IMG/VR virus record: IMGVR_UViG_3300049255_000026
Coordinates: 1-28,236 of that record
Direction: 5' to 3' (one strand)
Length of the DNA: 28,236 nucleotides
Source: a virus
The notes beneath the pieces were generated by a model, which saw nothing but the letters and a program-made list of their open reading frames with translations, made no database searches and was not told the DNA's origin. Both the position numbers and the translations under genes were made by a program. Below, in pieces: positions 22,012 to 28,236 of this stretch; position 1 is the stretch's first letter, and each line of letters begins with the position of its first letter.

Positions 22012-22055
22012 ACGCCCTAACTAGGGTTGACAACGCCCTAAGTAGGGCGTAGTTT
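22012..22055 (+). promoter_or_regulatory. Predicted right early promoter with two operators
   Basis: TTGACA (22027-22032), a 17-base spacer and TAGTTT (22050-22055). The perfect palindrome ACGCCCTAAGTAGGGCGT fills 22033-22050. A second, imperfect copy (ACGCCCTAACTAGGGTTG, 22012-22029) overlaps the -35. It should drive the early plus-strand operon beginning at 22090 and be shut off by the repressor. Confidence 0.7.
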
Positions 22056-22089
22056 CGTATCCATCAGACAACGAGATGGAGAACGAACG

Positions 22090-22548
22090 ATGAACACCGA
22101 CCTCACCCTGACCGGCCAGGTCGACCAGCTGCACGATGCAAACCTGCGCGAGACGCTGCTCGACATCATGAACGGCCATGGCCGGTCGTACGCCAACGCG
22201 GGCGTGACGATGCCGCCGGCTCCGCCGATGCAGCCCTCGCCGCTGCCGTGGACGCTGCACGAGAACGACTGGGAGATCCAGGACGCGGAAGGCCGCTCCA
22301 TCGTGCTCGCGAGCATTGCGGAGGAAGACGGCCCCTGGACGCAGATGAAGGACGCCGTCAACGGCCGGTTCGTCGTCAAGGCAGTGAACTGCCACCAGGA
22401 CCTGGTTAACGGCTGCAACGCGCTGCTCGGCCTGCTTCAACTGGTTTGCGCCCGTGATGATCTGCCGGCCGACATTGCGCGAGCGTTGACGACAAGTCAC
22501 CGGATCGAAGAGGCCCGCGCCGCGCTCGCGAAGGCGGGTGCGCTGTGA
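22090..22548 (+). CDS. Hypothetical early protein
   Basis: The 152-residue product starts with ATG at 22090 and has GGAG eight bases upstream. It has a helical start, a Pro-rich middle (PPAPPMQPSPLPWTLHENDW), and a helical end with RFVVKAVNCHQDLVNGCNAL, a segment seen in phage early proteins of unknown function. It is the first gene of the early operon, so it may be a regulator or anti-host factor. Confidence 0.7.
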   Translation: MNTDLTLTGQVDQLHDANLRETLLDIMNGHGRSYANAGVTMPPAPPMQPSPLPWTLHENDWEIQDAEGRSIVLASIAEEDGPWTQMKDAVNGRFVVKAVNCHQDLVNGCNALLGLLQLVCARDDLPADIARALTTSHRIEEARAALAKAGAL

Positions 22549-22706
22549 GCTGGCAGCGCGCACTGGTCGGCCTCTTTGGCCTCGCCGTGATCTTCGCCGC
22601 GCTCTACCTCGTGCTCGATGAGATCCGCCAACGACGGCGCGACGCGAAGGCTTTTCGCATCAATCCCATGTACCGCGTCGGCGCCGATGCCAAGGATTTC
22701 CCGTGA
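22545..22706 (+). CDS. Small single-pass membrane protein
   Basis: Fifty-three residues from a GTG at 22545 that overlaps the previous stop as GTGA. One membrane span, LVGLFGLAVIFAALYLVL, is followed by a very basic region (RQRRRDAKAFR). This gene has no ATG start. Function unknown. Confidence 0.6.
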   Translation: MSWQRALVGLFGLAVIFAALYLVLDEIRQRRRDAKAFRINPMYRVGADAKDFP

Positions 22707-22909
22707 TCGCCGTCTGCATCGACAAGGACACCTACGCGACCACGATCGCGGCGTTGAAGGTTGCGGCCCGGTGCGCGGAGCGATCCAAGGCCCCGCAGTT
22801 GGCTGAGCGCTTTCGGGCAGCGCACGACGACCTGCGCCGCTCCTACACGCTCGCGAATGATGACGGCCTCGCGCCCCTACCCTCACTACTTCGGAGACAG
22901 GCAGAATGA
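22703..22909 (+). CDS. Small hypothetical early protein
   Basis: Sixty-eight residues from the GTG at 22703, overlapping the preceding stop as GTGA. Mostly a long helix with DKDTYATTIAALKVAARCAE then AERFRAAHDDLRRSYTLA. It ends overlapping the ERF gene start by 4 bp. Function unknown; possibly a recombination accessory. Confidence 0.6.
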   Translation: MIAVCIDKDTYATTIAALKVAARCAERSKAPQLAERFRAAHDDLRRSYTLANDDGLAPLPSLLRRQAE

Positions 22910-23556
22910 ACACACAACTGAAAGAACCCTGGCCGGTGAACGCCGAGCAGACGCTTACACCACGCGCGAATCTCGCCGGCGCTTTTGCGAAAGCGCAGCT
23001 CGAGATGCAGAACCCGGCATTCGACGCCGCGAACCCGCACTTCAAGAGCCGGTTCGCCTCGCTCGCCGCGGTCCGCAACGCCGTCGTCCCTTGCCTCGCC
23101 AAGCATGGGATCGCAATCGCGCAGGACATCACCAGCGTAGAGGCCGGCGTCTCCTGCGTCACGATTCTGATGCACGCGAGCGGCGAGGAGAAGAGCTTCG
23201 GCCCGCTGATCCTGCCCGTGTCCAAGAACGACCCGCAGGCATTCGGCAGCGCATCTACGTATGCCCGGCGATACACCATGCAGGCGGTCGCCGGTGTGGT
23301 GGGCGACGACGACGACGACGGCAACGGCGCTAGCAAGCCGGCCTCCCAGCGAGAGGTCAAGCCTGAGCCGGTGAGCGAGGATGTGTGGACGGTGCTCAAA
23401 GACGCCGCCGCGGTGGGTGAGAAAGAACTGCGCAAGGCTTGGGCGGGTCTGCGCGAGTCCACGCGCGACACCATCACTGCGTCGTACACCACGCGCTGGG
23501 AGACGCTGAAATCCCTTGCAATTTCCAAAAGTCCGAAGAAGGCCGAGACCGCATGA
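22906..23556 (+). CDS. ERF-family single-strand annealing recombinase
   Basis: The 216-residue product has the ERF hallmark: NLAGAFAKAQLEMQNPAF, then NPHFKSRFASLAAVRNAVVP and a central GSASTYARRYTMQAVAGVV motif. An acidic GDDDDDGNG linker (about 137-145) leads to a C-terminal helical domain. It anneals complementary strands during phage recombination, pairing with the exonuclease immediately downstream. The stop overlaps that gene's ATG by 4 bp. Confidence 0.92.
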   Translation: MNTQLKEPWPVNAEQTLTPRANLAGAFAKAQLEMQNPAFDAANPHFKSRFASLAAVRNAVVPCLAKHGIAIAQDITSVEAGVSCVTILMHASGEEKSFGPLILPVSKNDPQAFGSASTYARRYTMQAVAGVVGDDDDDGNGASKPASQREVKPEPVSEDVWTVLKDAAAVGEKELRKAWAGLRESTRDTITASYTTRWETLKSLAISKSPKKAETA

Positions 23557-24197
23557 AGTTCACGATCATCACGCATTCTCAGCGTTCACCGGAATGGTTT
23601 GCCGCGCGCGCCGGCCGGCTCACCGGGTCCTGCGCATCGGCCGTGACGGCAAAGGGCAAGGGCGCATCCGAGTCAGTCGTGCGGCGCGACTACCGCTTGC
23701 AGCTCGCGTGCGAGCGGCTGACGGGAACTCCAGCCGAGGGCGGCTTCATCAACGAAGCGATGCAGAGGGGAATCGACTTGGAACCGGTCGCGTTCCCGGC
23801 CTACGAGGCGAAAACCGGCAACGTGGTACGAACGACCGGGTTTTTGTCGGCGGATGAGCACATGGTCGGCTGCAGCCTGGACGGGGACGTCGGCGGATTC
23901 GAGGGGATCGTCGAATTGAAGTGTCCAAAAACTGCCACGCATCTCGGCTACCTACGCAACCCCTCGACGCTTGCCGCTGCCTACATCGAGCAGTGCACCC
24001 ACAATCTGTGGGTCACGGGAGCGCAGTGGTGCGACCTCGTGTCGTACGACGACCGGTTGCCGCCGGCGCTGCGCATCGCCAAGGTGCGGATCGAGCGCGA
24101 CGAACTTGAGATCGCGGCGTACGAAAGCGCGGCACTCGCCTTCCTCGCCGAGGTCGATCGCGAGGTCGAAGCGCTACAAGGAATGGCGGCAGCATGA
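23553..24197 (+). CDS. YqaJ-type phage exonuclease
   Basis: From the ATG at 23553 the product is 214 residues. Motifs of the lambda-exonuclease family are present: RSPEWFAARAGRLTGS at the start, RGIDLEPVAFPAYEA, the catalytic Asp in VGCSLDG, and VELKCPKTATHL supplying the Glu-x-Lys pair, then YIEQCTHNLWVTG with the conserved Gln. It degrades one strand from double-strand ends, producing the single strand for ERF. A longer ORF start at 23439 is a shadow of the ERF gene. Confidence 0.93.
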   Translation: MKFTIITHSQRSPEWFAARAGRLTGSCASAVTAKGKGASESVVRRDYRLQLACERLTGTPAEGGFINEAMQRGIDLEPVAFPAYEAKTGNVVRTTGFLSADEHMVGCSLDGDVGGFEGIVELKCPKTATHLGYLRNPSTLAAAYIEQCTHNLWVTGAQWCDLVSYDDRLPPALRIAKVRIERDELEIAAYESAALAFLAEVDREVEALQGMAAA

Positions 24198-24607
24198 ATC
24201 AGACATTCATCCTGCCGCGACTTTTGAGCCGCGAGCGTGCGATCGAGCGCATCGCTAAGGTGCTCGCATCTTTATCGCCTGAAAAAGCCTGGCGCATTGA
24301 GATCGGCCTGCACAAGGAGCGGCGAACGCAGCAGCAAAACCGCTACCTTTTCGGCGTCGTGTATCGCACGATCTTGGACGCAGGCGCGCTCCAAGGTTGG
24401 GAGACTGAAGATCTACACGAGTACATGCTCGGGAAGTGGGGTGGTTGGGAACGAGTCGAGGGATTTGGCAAGGTTCGTTTGCGGCCGGTGCGCCGCAGTT
24501 CAACCCTCAACAAGGCGGAGTTCGCCGATTACATCGACTTCATCCAGCGCCGCATGGCCGAGCACGGTGTGTTTATCCCGGACGCGGACAAGGAGCTCGC
24601 AGCATGA
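24194..24607 (+). CDS. ninB: NinB-like (lambda Orf) recombination protein
   Basis: The 137-residue protein has the NinB pattern: KAWRIEIGLHKERRTQQQNR, then YLFGVVYRTILDAG and a helix-strand with DLHEYMLGKWGGWE, ending with DYIDFIQRRMAEHGVFIPDA. NinB-type proteins bind single-stranded DNA and support recombination mediated by annealing proteins. Its start overlaps the exonuclease stop by 4 bp. With ERF and YqaJ it forms a complete Red-like module. Confidence 0.88.
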   Translation: MNQTFILPRLLSRERAIERIAKVLASLSPEKAWRIEIGLHKERRTQQQNRYLFGVVYRTILDAGALQGWETEDLHEYMLGKWGGWERVEGFGKVRLRPVRRSSTLNKAEFADYIDFIQRRMAEHGVFIPDADKELAA

Positions 24608-24741
24608 AGCACCTCTACGACACCCTGGGCCACATCGCCTTCGTATACCAAGCCGCATGTCTCATGCGCTGGCTGTGGAGCACGCGCAACGCGCCGCCGT
24701 ACTGGGACGAGCTCGCGGATGACACGGACGGGCGCCGATGA
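24604..24741 (+). CDS. Small hypothetical protein
   Basis: Forty-five residues, Trp/Tyr/Leu-rich (YDTLGHIAFVYQAACLMRWL) with an acidic end. Its ATG overlaps the NinB stop by 4 bp and its stop overlaps the next ATG, so it is likely translated. It may be membrane-associated; function unknown. Confidence 0.5.
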   Translation: MKHLYDTLGHIAFVYQAACLMRWLWSTRNAPPYWDELADDTDGRR

Positions 24742-25013
24742 ACCGCGAAGAGGACACGTCGGTCGATCACGCACCGGGCGAGCCAAACTACGCGCACATG
24801 ACGCGCGTGCGCCTCATCGCCGACCACCGAGCCATGCGCGCCAAACTGCTCGAGGTCGCCGAAGGTTGCGCGCGGTGCATGGGCACCGGCATGCAGACGG
24901 ATTACGTCGATGCCGATGGTCTGTACATCCCTGAAGGCGATATGCGCCGCCTGACCGGCCGCCCTGTGCAGCGGCCGTGCGAGGACTGTGACGACATCCG
25001 GGAGTTGATTTGA
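24738..25013 (+). CDS. Small zinc-binding-like protein
   Basis: Ninety-one residues from the ATG at 24738. A helix (LIADHRAMRAKLLEVAEG) is followed by CARCMGTG and, near the end, CEDCDD, giving a four-cysteine zinc ribbon with a long spacer similar to DnaJ-type CxxCxGxG. It overlaps the next gene as TGATG. Function unknown. Confidence 0.65.
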   Translation: MNREEDTSVDHAPGEPNYAHMTRVRLIADHRAMRAKLLEVAEGCARCMGTGMQTDYVDADGLYIPEGDMRRLTGRPVQRPCEDCDDIRELI

Positions 25014-25246
25014 TGGCGCCAACGCTCGACCAAGAGACCATCAACTGGGTGCTCGCCGCAGACGCGCTGCCCGACGATGACACCACGGTGCTGGTCTACG
25101 CGCCGGGTGCGGGTGAACCGGTTTGGCTTGGCTTCTACGACGGCTGCTACTGGTTCAGCGTCGACGGCTGCAAGTACGGGAACGAGGAGGAGATCGCGCA
25201 GCAGGTGACGGCCTGGGCGATGATGCCGAAGGGGCCGCAGCGATGA
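25013..25246 (+). CDS. DUF551-family protein
   Basis: The ATG at 25013 gives 77 residues. LPDDDTTVLVYAPGAGEPVW is followed by LGFYDGCYWFS and a C-terminal VTAWAMMPKGP, the pattern of DUF551 (small phage and plasmid proteins of unknown role). A TTG at 25010 would add one residue. It overlaps the next gene by 4 bp. Confidence 0.8.
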   Translation: MAPTLDQETINWVLAADALPDDDTTVLVYAPGAGEPVWLGFYDGCYWFSVDGCKYGNEEEIAQQVTAWAMMPKGPQR

Positions 25247-25794
25247 GGGCGATTGATACCCACCATCTAGTCTGCGATTTCGGCAAGCATAAGGGCGAGC
25301 TGTGGACGCGCGTGCCGGTGAGTTACCTGAAGTGGCTGGTCAACCAGCCGGCGAGGCCGGGATTCACCGGCACCGACATCTGCAAGGATCACGGTGCCGA
25401 TGCGGGCGACCTATCGCCTACTCTGCGCGTCATGGGGCACGCAGGGAGTCATGCGAATGCTGGCGGTCAGGTGGCCGTGGCTTTTCACGAGAACCAGAGG
25501 GCCGAAGTGACCACAAACGACACCGCGGGCGCGCTCAAGAACGGCGGCGGCAAGCCCGGACAAGGCTACAGCGCTGTCATGTCAGGCATGGCGGTGCGTC
25601 GGCTGACTCCAGGAGAGTGTGAAACTTTACAGGGATTCAAACGAGGTTATACCGCCATCACCCGCGCTAACGGCAAGCCTGCCGCCGATGGGCCGCGCTA
25701 TAAGGCCCTCGGCAACAGCATGGCCGTGCCCGTCATGTCCTGGATTGGCCGGCGGATTCAGGAATGCTCAGGGTCTGCAAAGGAGTGTGAGTAA
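25243..25794 (+). CDS. DUF3820 domain fused to C-terminal cytosine-methyltransferase remnant
   Basis: The 183-residue product starts at the ATG at 25243. Residues 11-36 (CDFGKHKGELWTRVPVSYLK then WLVNQ) are a DUF3820/exonuclease-associated segment. From about residue 47 on, the sequence matches the end of Dcm-type phage methyltransferases: DLSPTLRVMGHAGSHANAGG, the NQRAEVTTNDTAGALKNGGG part, motif IX-like RRLTPGECETLQGF (119-132) and motif X-like GNSMAVPV (157-164). The catalytic motifs I, IV (Pro-Cys) and VI (Glu-Asn-Val) are absent, and the usual Pro after QGF is Lys. I infer an in-frame deletion or recombination that removed the enzyme core. Methylation activity is not expected. Confidence 0.75.
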   Translation: MRAIDTHHLVCDFGKHKGELWTRVPVSYLKWLVNQPARPGFTGTDICKDHGADAGDLSPTLRVMGHAGSHANAGGQVAVAFHENQRAEVTTNDTAGALKNGGGKPGQGYSAVMSGMAVRRLTPGECETLQGFKRGYTAITRANGKPAADGPRYKALGNSMAVPVMSWIGRRIQECSGSAKECE

Positions 25795-26051
25795 TGCCTA
25801 AACCATACATTAGACCTGCTCCGACGATGGAAGAATTACGGCAGTACAACCGCCAGCACGGCATGGGTGGCCACAGGTACACGGTTCCAGGTAAAGGTAA
25901 TTATGCTTTTTGCTGTCACTGCGGAAGTCGTGAAAAAACCATTATCCAGTCGCATGGATACCAACTGTGTGCATGGTGCTACGAAATGTCTACGCCGCTT
26001 CAGTGGCGACACGGGTACTCAGGGCCCATAAAACACGGTGACGCATCATGA
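25794..26051 (+). CDS. Small zinc-ribbon protein
   Basis: Eighty-five residues; the ATG at 25794 has GGAG upstream and overlaps the previous stop (TAATG). CCHCGSREKTIIQSHGYQLC followed by AWC gives a CxxC...CxxC ribbon. The base composition is visibly more AT-rich than neighbouring genes, suggesting separate acquisition. Function unknown. Confidence 0.7.
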   Translation: MPKPYIRPAPTMEELRQYNRQHGMGGHRYTVPGKGNYAFCCHCGSREKTIIQSHGYQLCAWCYEMSTPLQWRHGYSGPIKHGDAS

Positions 26052-26584
26052 CCGACTCCCCCGAATTGGCGGCGATCCGGGCGAGAATAAAAGCGGGCTG
26101 GCCGAAAGACGACAGCGTGTATGCAGATCGCGCATCGCTGTTGCGGATGCTGGATAAGGCGCGGGCTCGCATACGGGCACTTGAAGCCGAGCGTCACGCC
26201 ATCGCCGCCGACTTGGCAGACGCTAGGCTGATCGCGAAAGAACAAAACGACTCGGCCATCGCCGCCGACTTGGCAGACGCTAGGCTGATCGCGAAAGAAC
26301 AAAACGACTCGGCCATCGCCGCCAATTTCCGATGCGTCCATTTGAAAGAACACATTGAGGCATTGGAGTTGCTACGCGATCGGTTGCGTAAAGAGCGCGA
26401 CGAGGCGCAAGCTGAGAACGAGCGGATGCGTGCGGCGCTGCACGGCATAGCGACGAACACGCTTAAGCAGGGCAGCACGGACGAGCGGCGCAATGAAGGC
26501 ATCAAGATCGGGCTGGCAATGGCCGCTGATATGGCGAGTCGTGCGCTCCAACCGACCAACAAAACTGACAGCGCCAAGCCATGA
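26048..26584 (+). CDS. Coiled-coil protein with internal duplication
   Basis: The 178-residue product is predicted to be mainly a coiled coil (about residues 30-135, Ala/Glu/Leu/Arg heptads) with a helical tail. Two perfect consecutive copies of a 19-residue unit (AIAADLADARLIAKEQNDS) sit in the middle and the next few residues start a third. The function is not recognised; similar Ala-rich coiled-coil proteins occur in the early region of many phages. It overlaps the zinc-ribbon gene upstream and the 35-residue gene downstream by 4 bp each. Confidence 0.7.
   Translation: MTDSPELAAIRARIKAGWPKDDSVYADRASLLRMLDKARARIRALEAERHAIAADLADARLIAKEQNDSAIAADLADARLIAKEQNDSAIAANFRCVHLKEHIEALELLRDRLRKERDEAQAENERMRAALHGIATNTLKQGSTDERRNEGIKIGLAMAADMASRALQPTNKTDSAKP
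26198..26311. repeat. 57-bp perfect tandem duplication
   Basis: Copy 1 is 26198-26254 and copy 2 is 26255-26311, identical base for base, followed by 12 bases of a third copy (26312-26323). The unit is 19 codons, so the frame is kept. The complete identity implies a recent event. Confidence 0.95.
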
Positions 26585-26688
26585 TCCTGTTCTGCTGCCG
26601 CGACTGCTTCCAAATGTACCGCGCCGCCTCGCGCACGCACGGCCGGCGGTGTCTGTGCGGCGGCGAGCTGGTAGAGGTGGTGGGGTGA
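26581..26688 (+). CDS. 35-residue zinc-ribbon microprotein
   Basis: MILFCCRDCFQMYRAASRTH then GRRCLCGGELVEVVG, with CCxxC and CxC, from an ATG at 26581. It overlaps the previous stop by 4 bp and the next GTG start at 26685. Small, but the cysteine pattern and both overlaps argue that it is translated. Confidence 0.55.
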   Translation: MILFCCRDCFQMYRAASRTHGRRCLCGGELVEVVG

Positions 26689-26891
26689 TCCTCGCGCCCT
26701 CGGACTTGGTCGACCTCACGGGCTACACCCGGGCGTCCGCGCAAATCCGCTGGTTGCGGGATCACGGCTGGAAGTTTACCGTCAACGGCCTCGACAAGCC
26801 GGTGGTCGCCCAGGCCGAGTTCAATCGGCACATGGTGGGTGGCAAGGCTGCCAAGGTCCAAGAGCCAAACTTCGAAGGGATCAATGGGTAG
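26685..26891 (+). CDS. DUF4224-family protein upstream of the integrase
   Basis: The GTG at 26685 gives 68 residues: MILAPSDLVDLTGYTRASAQ then IRWLRDHGWKFTVNGLDKPVV. This is the DUF4224 pattern, often found just upstream of phage integrases; an excisionase-like role is possible but unproven. The stop overlaps the integrase ATG by 8 bp. Confidence 0.75.
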   Translation: MILAPSDLVDLTGYTRASAQIRWLRDHGWKFTVNGLDKPVVAQAEFNRHMVGGKAAKVQEPNFEGING

Positions 26892-27867
26892 AAATCGCAC
26901 ACGCAACAGGCATTTACCCGCAAAGGTGTCCCTTGAGCGTGGCGCCTATTACTACCGCAACGGCAAGAATCCGCGCGTGCTGCTCGGCCGCGACTTGGGC
27001 GAAGCGCTCGCCGCCTACGCGGCGCGGGTCGGCGCGGCTTGGTCGCTGCGCACCTTGGGCGATGTGATCGACCGGTACCGCGCCCAAGTGTTGCCGCTTA
27101 AGAAAAGCCAGCAGACACGCGACGAGGAGGGTAAGTCGCTTGAGCGCCTCAAGATCGCGTTCGGGCACTTCATCCCAGACGGGGTCACCGTCGTGCACCT
27201 CTACGCGTACATGGACAAACGGCGCTCCAAGGACGGCAAGCCGGTGCCTGTTGCCGCGCGGCACGAGATCGTGTTACTCGGCCACGTTTACAAGAAAGCG
27301 AAACGCTGGGGCGCGGCGTCGATCAATCCCGTGACGGGGCTCGAGCTGCCACAGAAGGCGCCGAAGCGCCGCTACGTGCCGATGGAATGGGTTGACCAGG
27401 TCAAGCGCTTGGCGAACCCGCGCATGCGCCTAGCGATCGACTGGGCCGTGATGATCGGCCAGCGCCGCGGCGATCTGCTCAAGGTGAAATTCTCGGACAT
27501 TCGCGAGGATGGGATCTACATCGAGCAAGGGAAGACCGCGGCGAAGCTTCTGATCGAGCGCAGCCCAGCAGTGGAGACGTTGATCTCGCGGTCGAAAGCG
27601 ATGGCACCTCAGATCCCGCGCGAGTACATCATCCGCAAACGCAACGGCAAGCCATACACCGCGGACGGGTTCTCCGCCAACTGGCAGCGGCTGATGAAGA
27701 AACACGTGGCTGTCGGCGGCGAGCGGTTCACCTTTCACGACCTGCGATCGGTCTCGGTGAACGAGACGCCGATCGACGAAGCACGCGATCGGCTGGGTCA
27801 CGAATCGAGTGCGACCACGAAGCGTCACTACTCCCGCGGCGTGACGAAAGCGAAGCCGCGATCGTGA
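26884..27867 (+). CDS. int: Tyrosine-family site-specific integrase
   Basis: From the ATG at 26884 the product is 327 residues. An N-terminal arm-binding part (basic, about 1-50) is followed by a core-binding domain (about 55-150) and the catalytic domain with Arg194 (GQRRGDLL), Lys217, His285/Arg288 (FHDLR), His306 (RLGHESS) and the nucleophile Tyr316 (KRHYSRG). It recombines the phage attP with the host tRNA-Arg attB. A start at 26839 is possible but would overlap the DUF4224 gene more deeply. Confidence 0.96.
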   Translation: MGRNRTRNRHLPAKVSLERGAYYYRNGKNPRVLLGRDLGEALAAYAARVGAAWSLRTLGDVIDRYRAQVLPLKKSQQTRDEEGKSLERLKIAFGHFIPDGVTVVHLYAYMDKRRSKDGKPVPVAARHEIVLLGHVYKKAKRWGAASINPVTGLELPQKAPKRRYVPMEWVDQVKRLANPRMRLAIDWAVMIGQRRGDLLKVKFSDIREDGIYIEQGKTAAKLLIERSPAVETLISRSKAMAPQIPREYIIRKRNGKPYTADGFSANWQRLMKKHVAVGGERFTFHDLRSVSVNETPIDEARDRLGHESSATTKRHYSRGVTKAKPRS

Positions 27868-27868
27868 T

Positions 27869-27898
27869 TTTTCCCCACACGATGCCATTTTCCCCACA
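27869..27898. promoter_or_regulatory. Direct repeats TTTTCCCCACA between integrase and tRNA
   Basis: Two identical 11-base copies at 27869-27879 and 27888-27898, spaced by 19 bp (about two helical turns). They lie just inside the attachment site and could be arm-type sites for the integrase. Confidence 0.5.
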
Positions 27899-27937
27899 AT
27901 TCGCAGTGCACTGGAGCGGCTTAAGCTACTGATTAAA

Positions 27938-27985
27938 TGGTGCGCCCGGAGAGATTCGAACTCCCGACCTCCTGGTTCGTAGCCA
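27938..27985. other. Probable prophage attachment site in the tRNA 3' half
   Basis: The integrase ends 70 bp from the tRNA 3' end, the standard arrangement where the 3' part of the tRNA gene is the att core. The second core copy should occur at the prophage's other end, which lies beyond the left edge of the window. The exact core limits cannot be set here. Confidence 0.6.
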
Positions 27986-28014
27986 GGCGCTCTATCCAAC
28001 TGAGCTACGGGCGC
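27938..28014 (-). tRNA. tRNA-Arg(ACG)
   Basis: On the minus strand a complete cloverleaf: acceptor GCGCCCG/CGGGCGC, D-arm, anticodon stem CCTGG/CCAGG with loop CTACGAA (anticodon ACG), variable arm, T-arm with TTCGAAT, discriminator A and encoded CCA (27940-27938). The 3' end faces the integrase gene. Confidence 0.97.
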
Positions 28015-28036
28015 GTGATACATCAACTTCAAAAGA

Positions 28037-28120
28037 TGGCGGAGAGGGAGGGATTGCTCGGGCTGCGCCCTCGTCCCTGCGGGACCGCCGGCGCCGCGCC
28101 GGCGTCTCCCTCCCTCTTCG
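28037..28120. repeat. tRNA-Ser-end-like palindromic repeat, copy 1
   Basis: Begins TGGCGGAGAGGGAGGGATT, which equals the complement of a typical tRNA-Ser 3' end including CCA. Internal hairpins (GTCCC TGC GGGAC and GCCGGC...GCCGGC) follow, and the element closes with TCCCTCCCTC, complementary to the start. Host DNA downstream of the tRNA gene. Confidence 0.75.
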
Positions 28121-28180
28121 TGCCGACTAATTCTTCGGGCCGTTCAGTCTTACATCCAACGAAAAACATTCGTATCCTAT

Positions 28181-28236
28181 TGGCGGAGAGGGAGGGATTG
28201 CTCGTCGCTCCGCTCCTCGTCCCTCCGGGACCGCCG
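28181..28236. repeat. tRNA-Ser-end-like palindromic repeat, copy 2, cut by the edge
   Basis: The first 24 bases equal those of copy 1, and the segment TCGTCCCT(G/C)CGGGACCGCCG is shared; the part between them has diverged. It runs off the right edge. Confidence 0.75.

Noticed and set aside
1-28236. CRISPR array
   Set aside because: No regularly spaced short repeats with unique spacers were seen; the tandem repeats are coding.

Overview
The window is most of an integrated tailed-phage genome (prophage) in a GC-rich proteobacterium, probably gamma or beta judging by the CCA-encoding tRNA and GC-rich codon use; I cannot name the species. The head genes (T7-type portal, a BPP-1-type major capsid protein, and Bbp16-like and Bbp19-like partners) point to a short-tailed podovirus related to Bordetella phage BPP-1. 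These family names come from sequence recall, not from a search.

Layout. Positions 1-20751 are almost entirely minus strand and read right to left: a small replication block (DUF1376 protein, RecA-fold helicase, small partners; about 17300-20750), DNA packaging (small-subunit-like protein and large terminase; about 15100-17220), a 5-kb block of surface and receptor-binding candidates (9039-14017), the portal (7147-9042), scaffold, capsid and cement genes (3976-6222), and a large tail fibre or tailspike gene that runs off the left edge (1-2993). Lysis genes and the remaining tail genes are not visible and presumably lie further left. One plus-strand HTH gene (6320-6601) interrupts the head genes.

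Positions 20752-22089 are the immunity region. A Cro-like gene on the minus strand and a repressor-like gene on the plus strand are flanked by two copies of one 18-bp palindromic operator. Each copy sits in the 17-bp spacer of a predicted outward promoter. This looks like a lambda-style OL/OR switch built on an unrelated operator.

Positions 22090-27867 are a tightly packed plus-strand early operon with overlapping start and stop codons. It holds an ERF single-strand annealing protein, a YqaJ exonuclease, a NinB-like protein, several small zinc-ribbon or unknown proteins, a DUF3820 protein fused to the C-terminal remnant of a cytosine methyltransferase, a coiled-coil protein with a perfect 57-bp internal duplication, a DUF4224 protein and a tyrosine integrase. 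The integrase faces a tRNA-Arg(ACG) gene (27938-28014), which is the likely attachment site. The last 220 bp are host DNA with two copies of a palindromic repeat whose first 19 bases match a tRNA-Ser 3' end.

I found no clearly new multi-gene system. The most unusual items are the operator-in-spacer switch with a probably leaderless Cro-like mRNA, the DUF3820-methyltransferase chimera, the surface-gene block between terminase and portal, and the tRNA-Ser-derived repeats.
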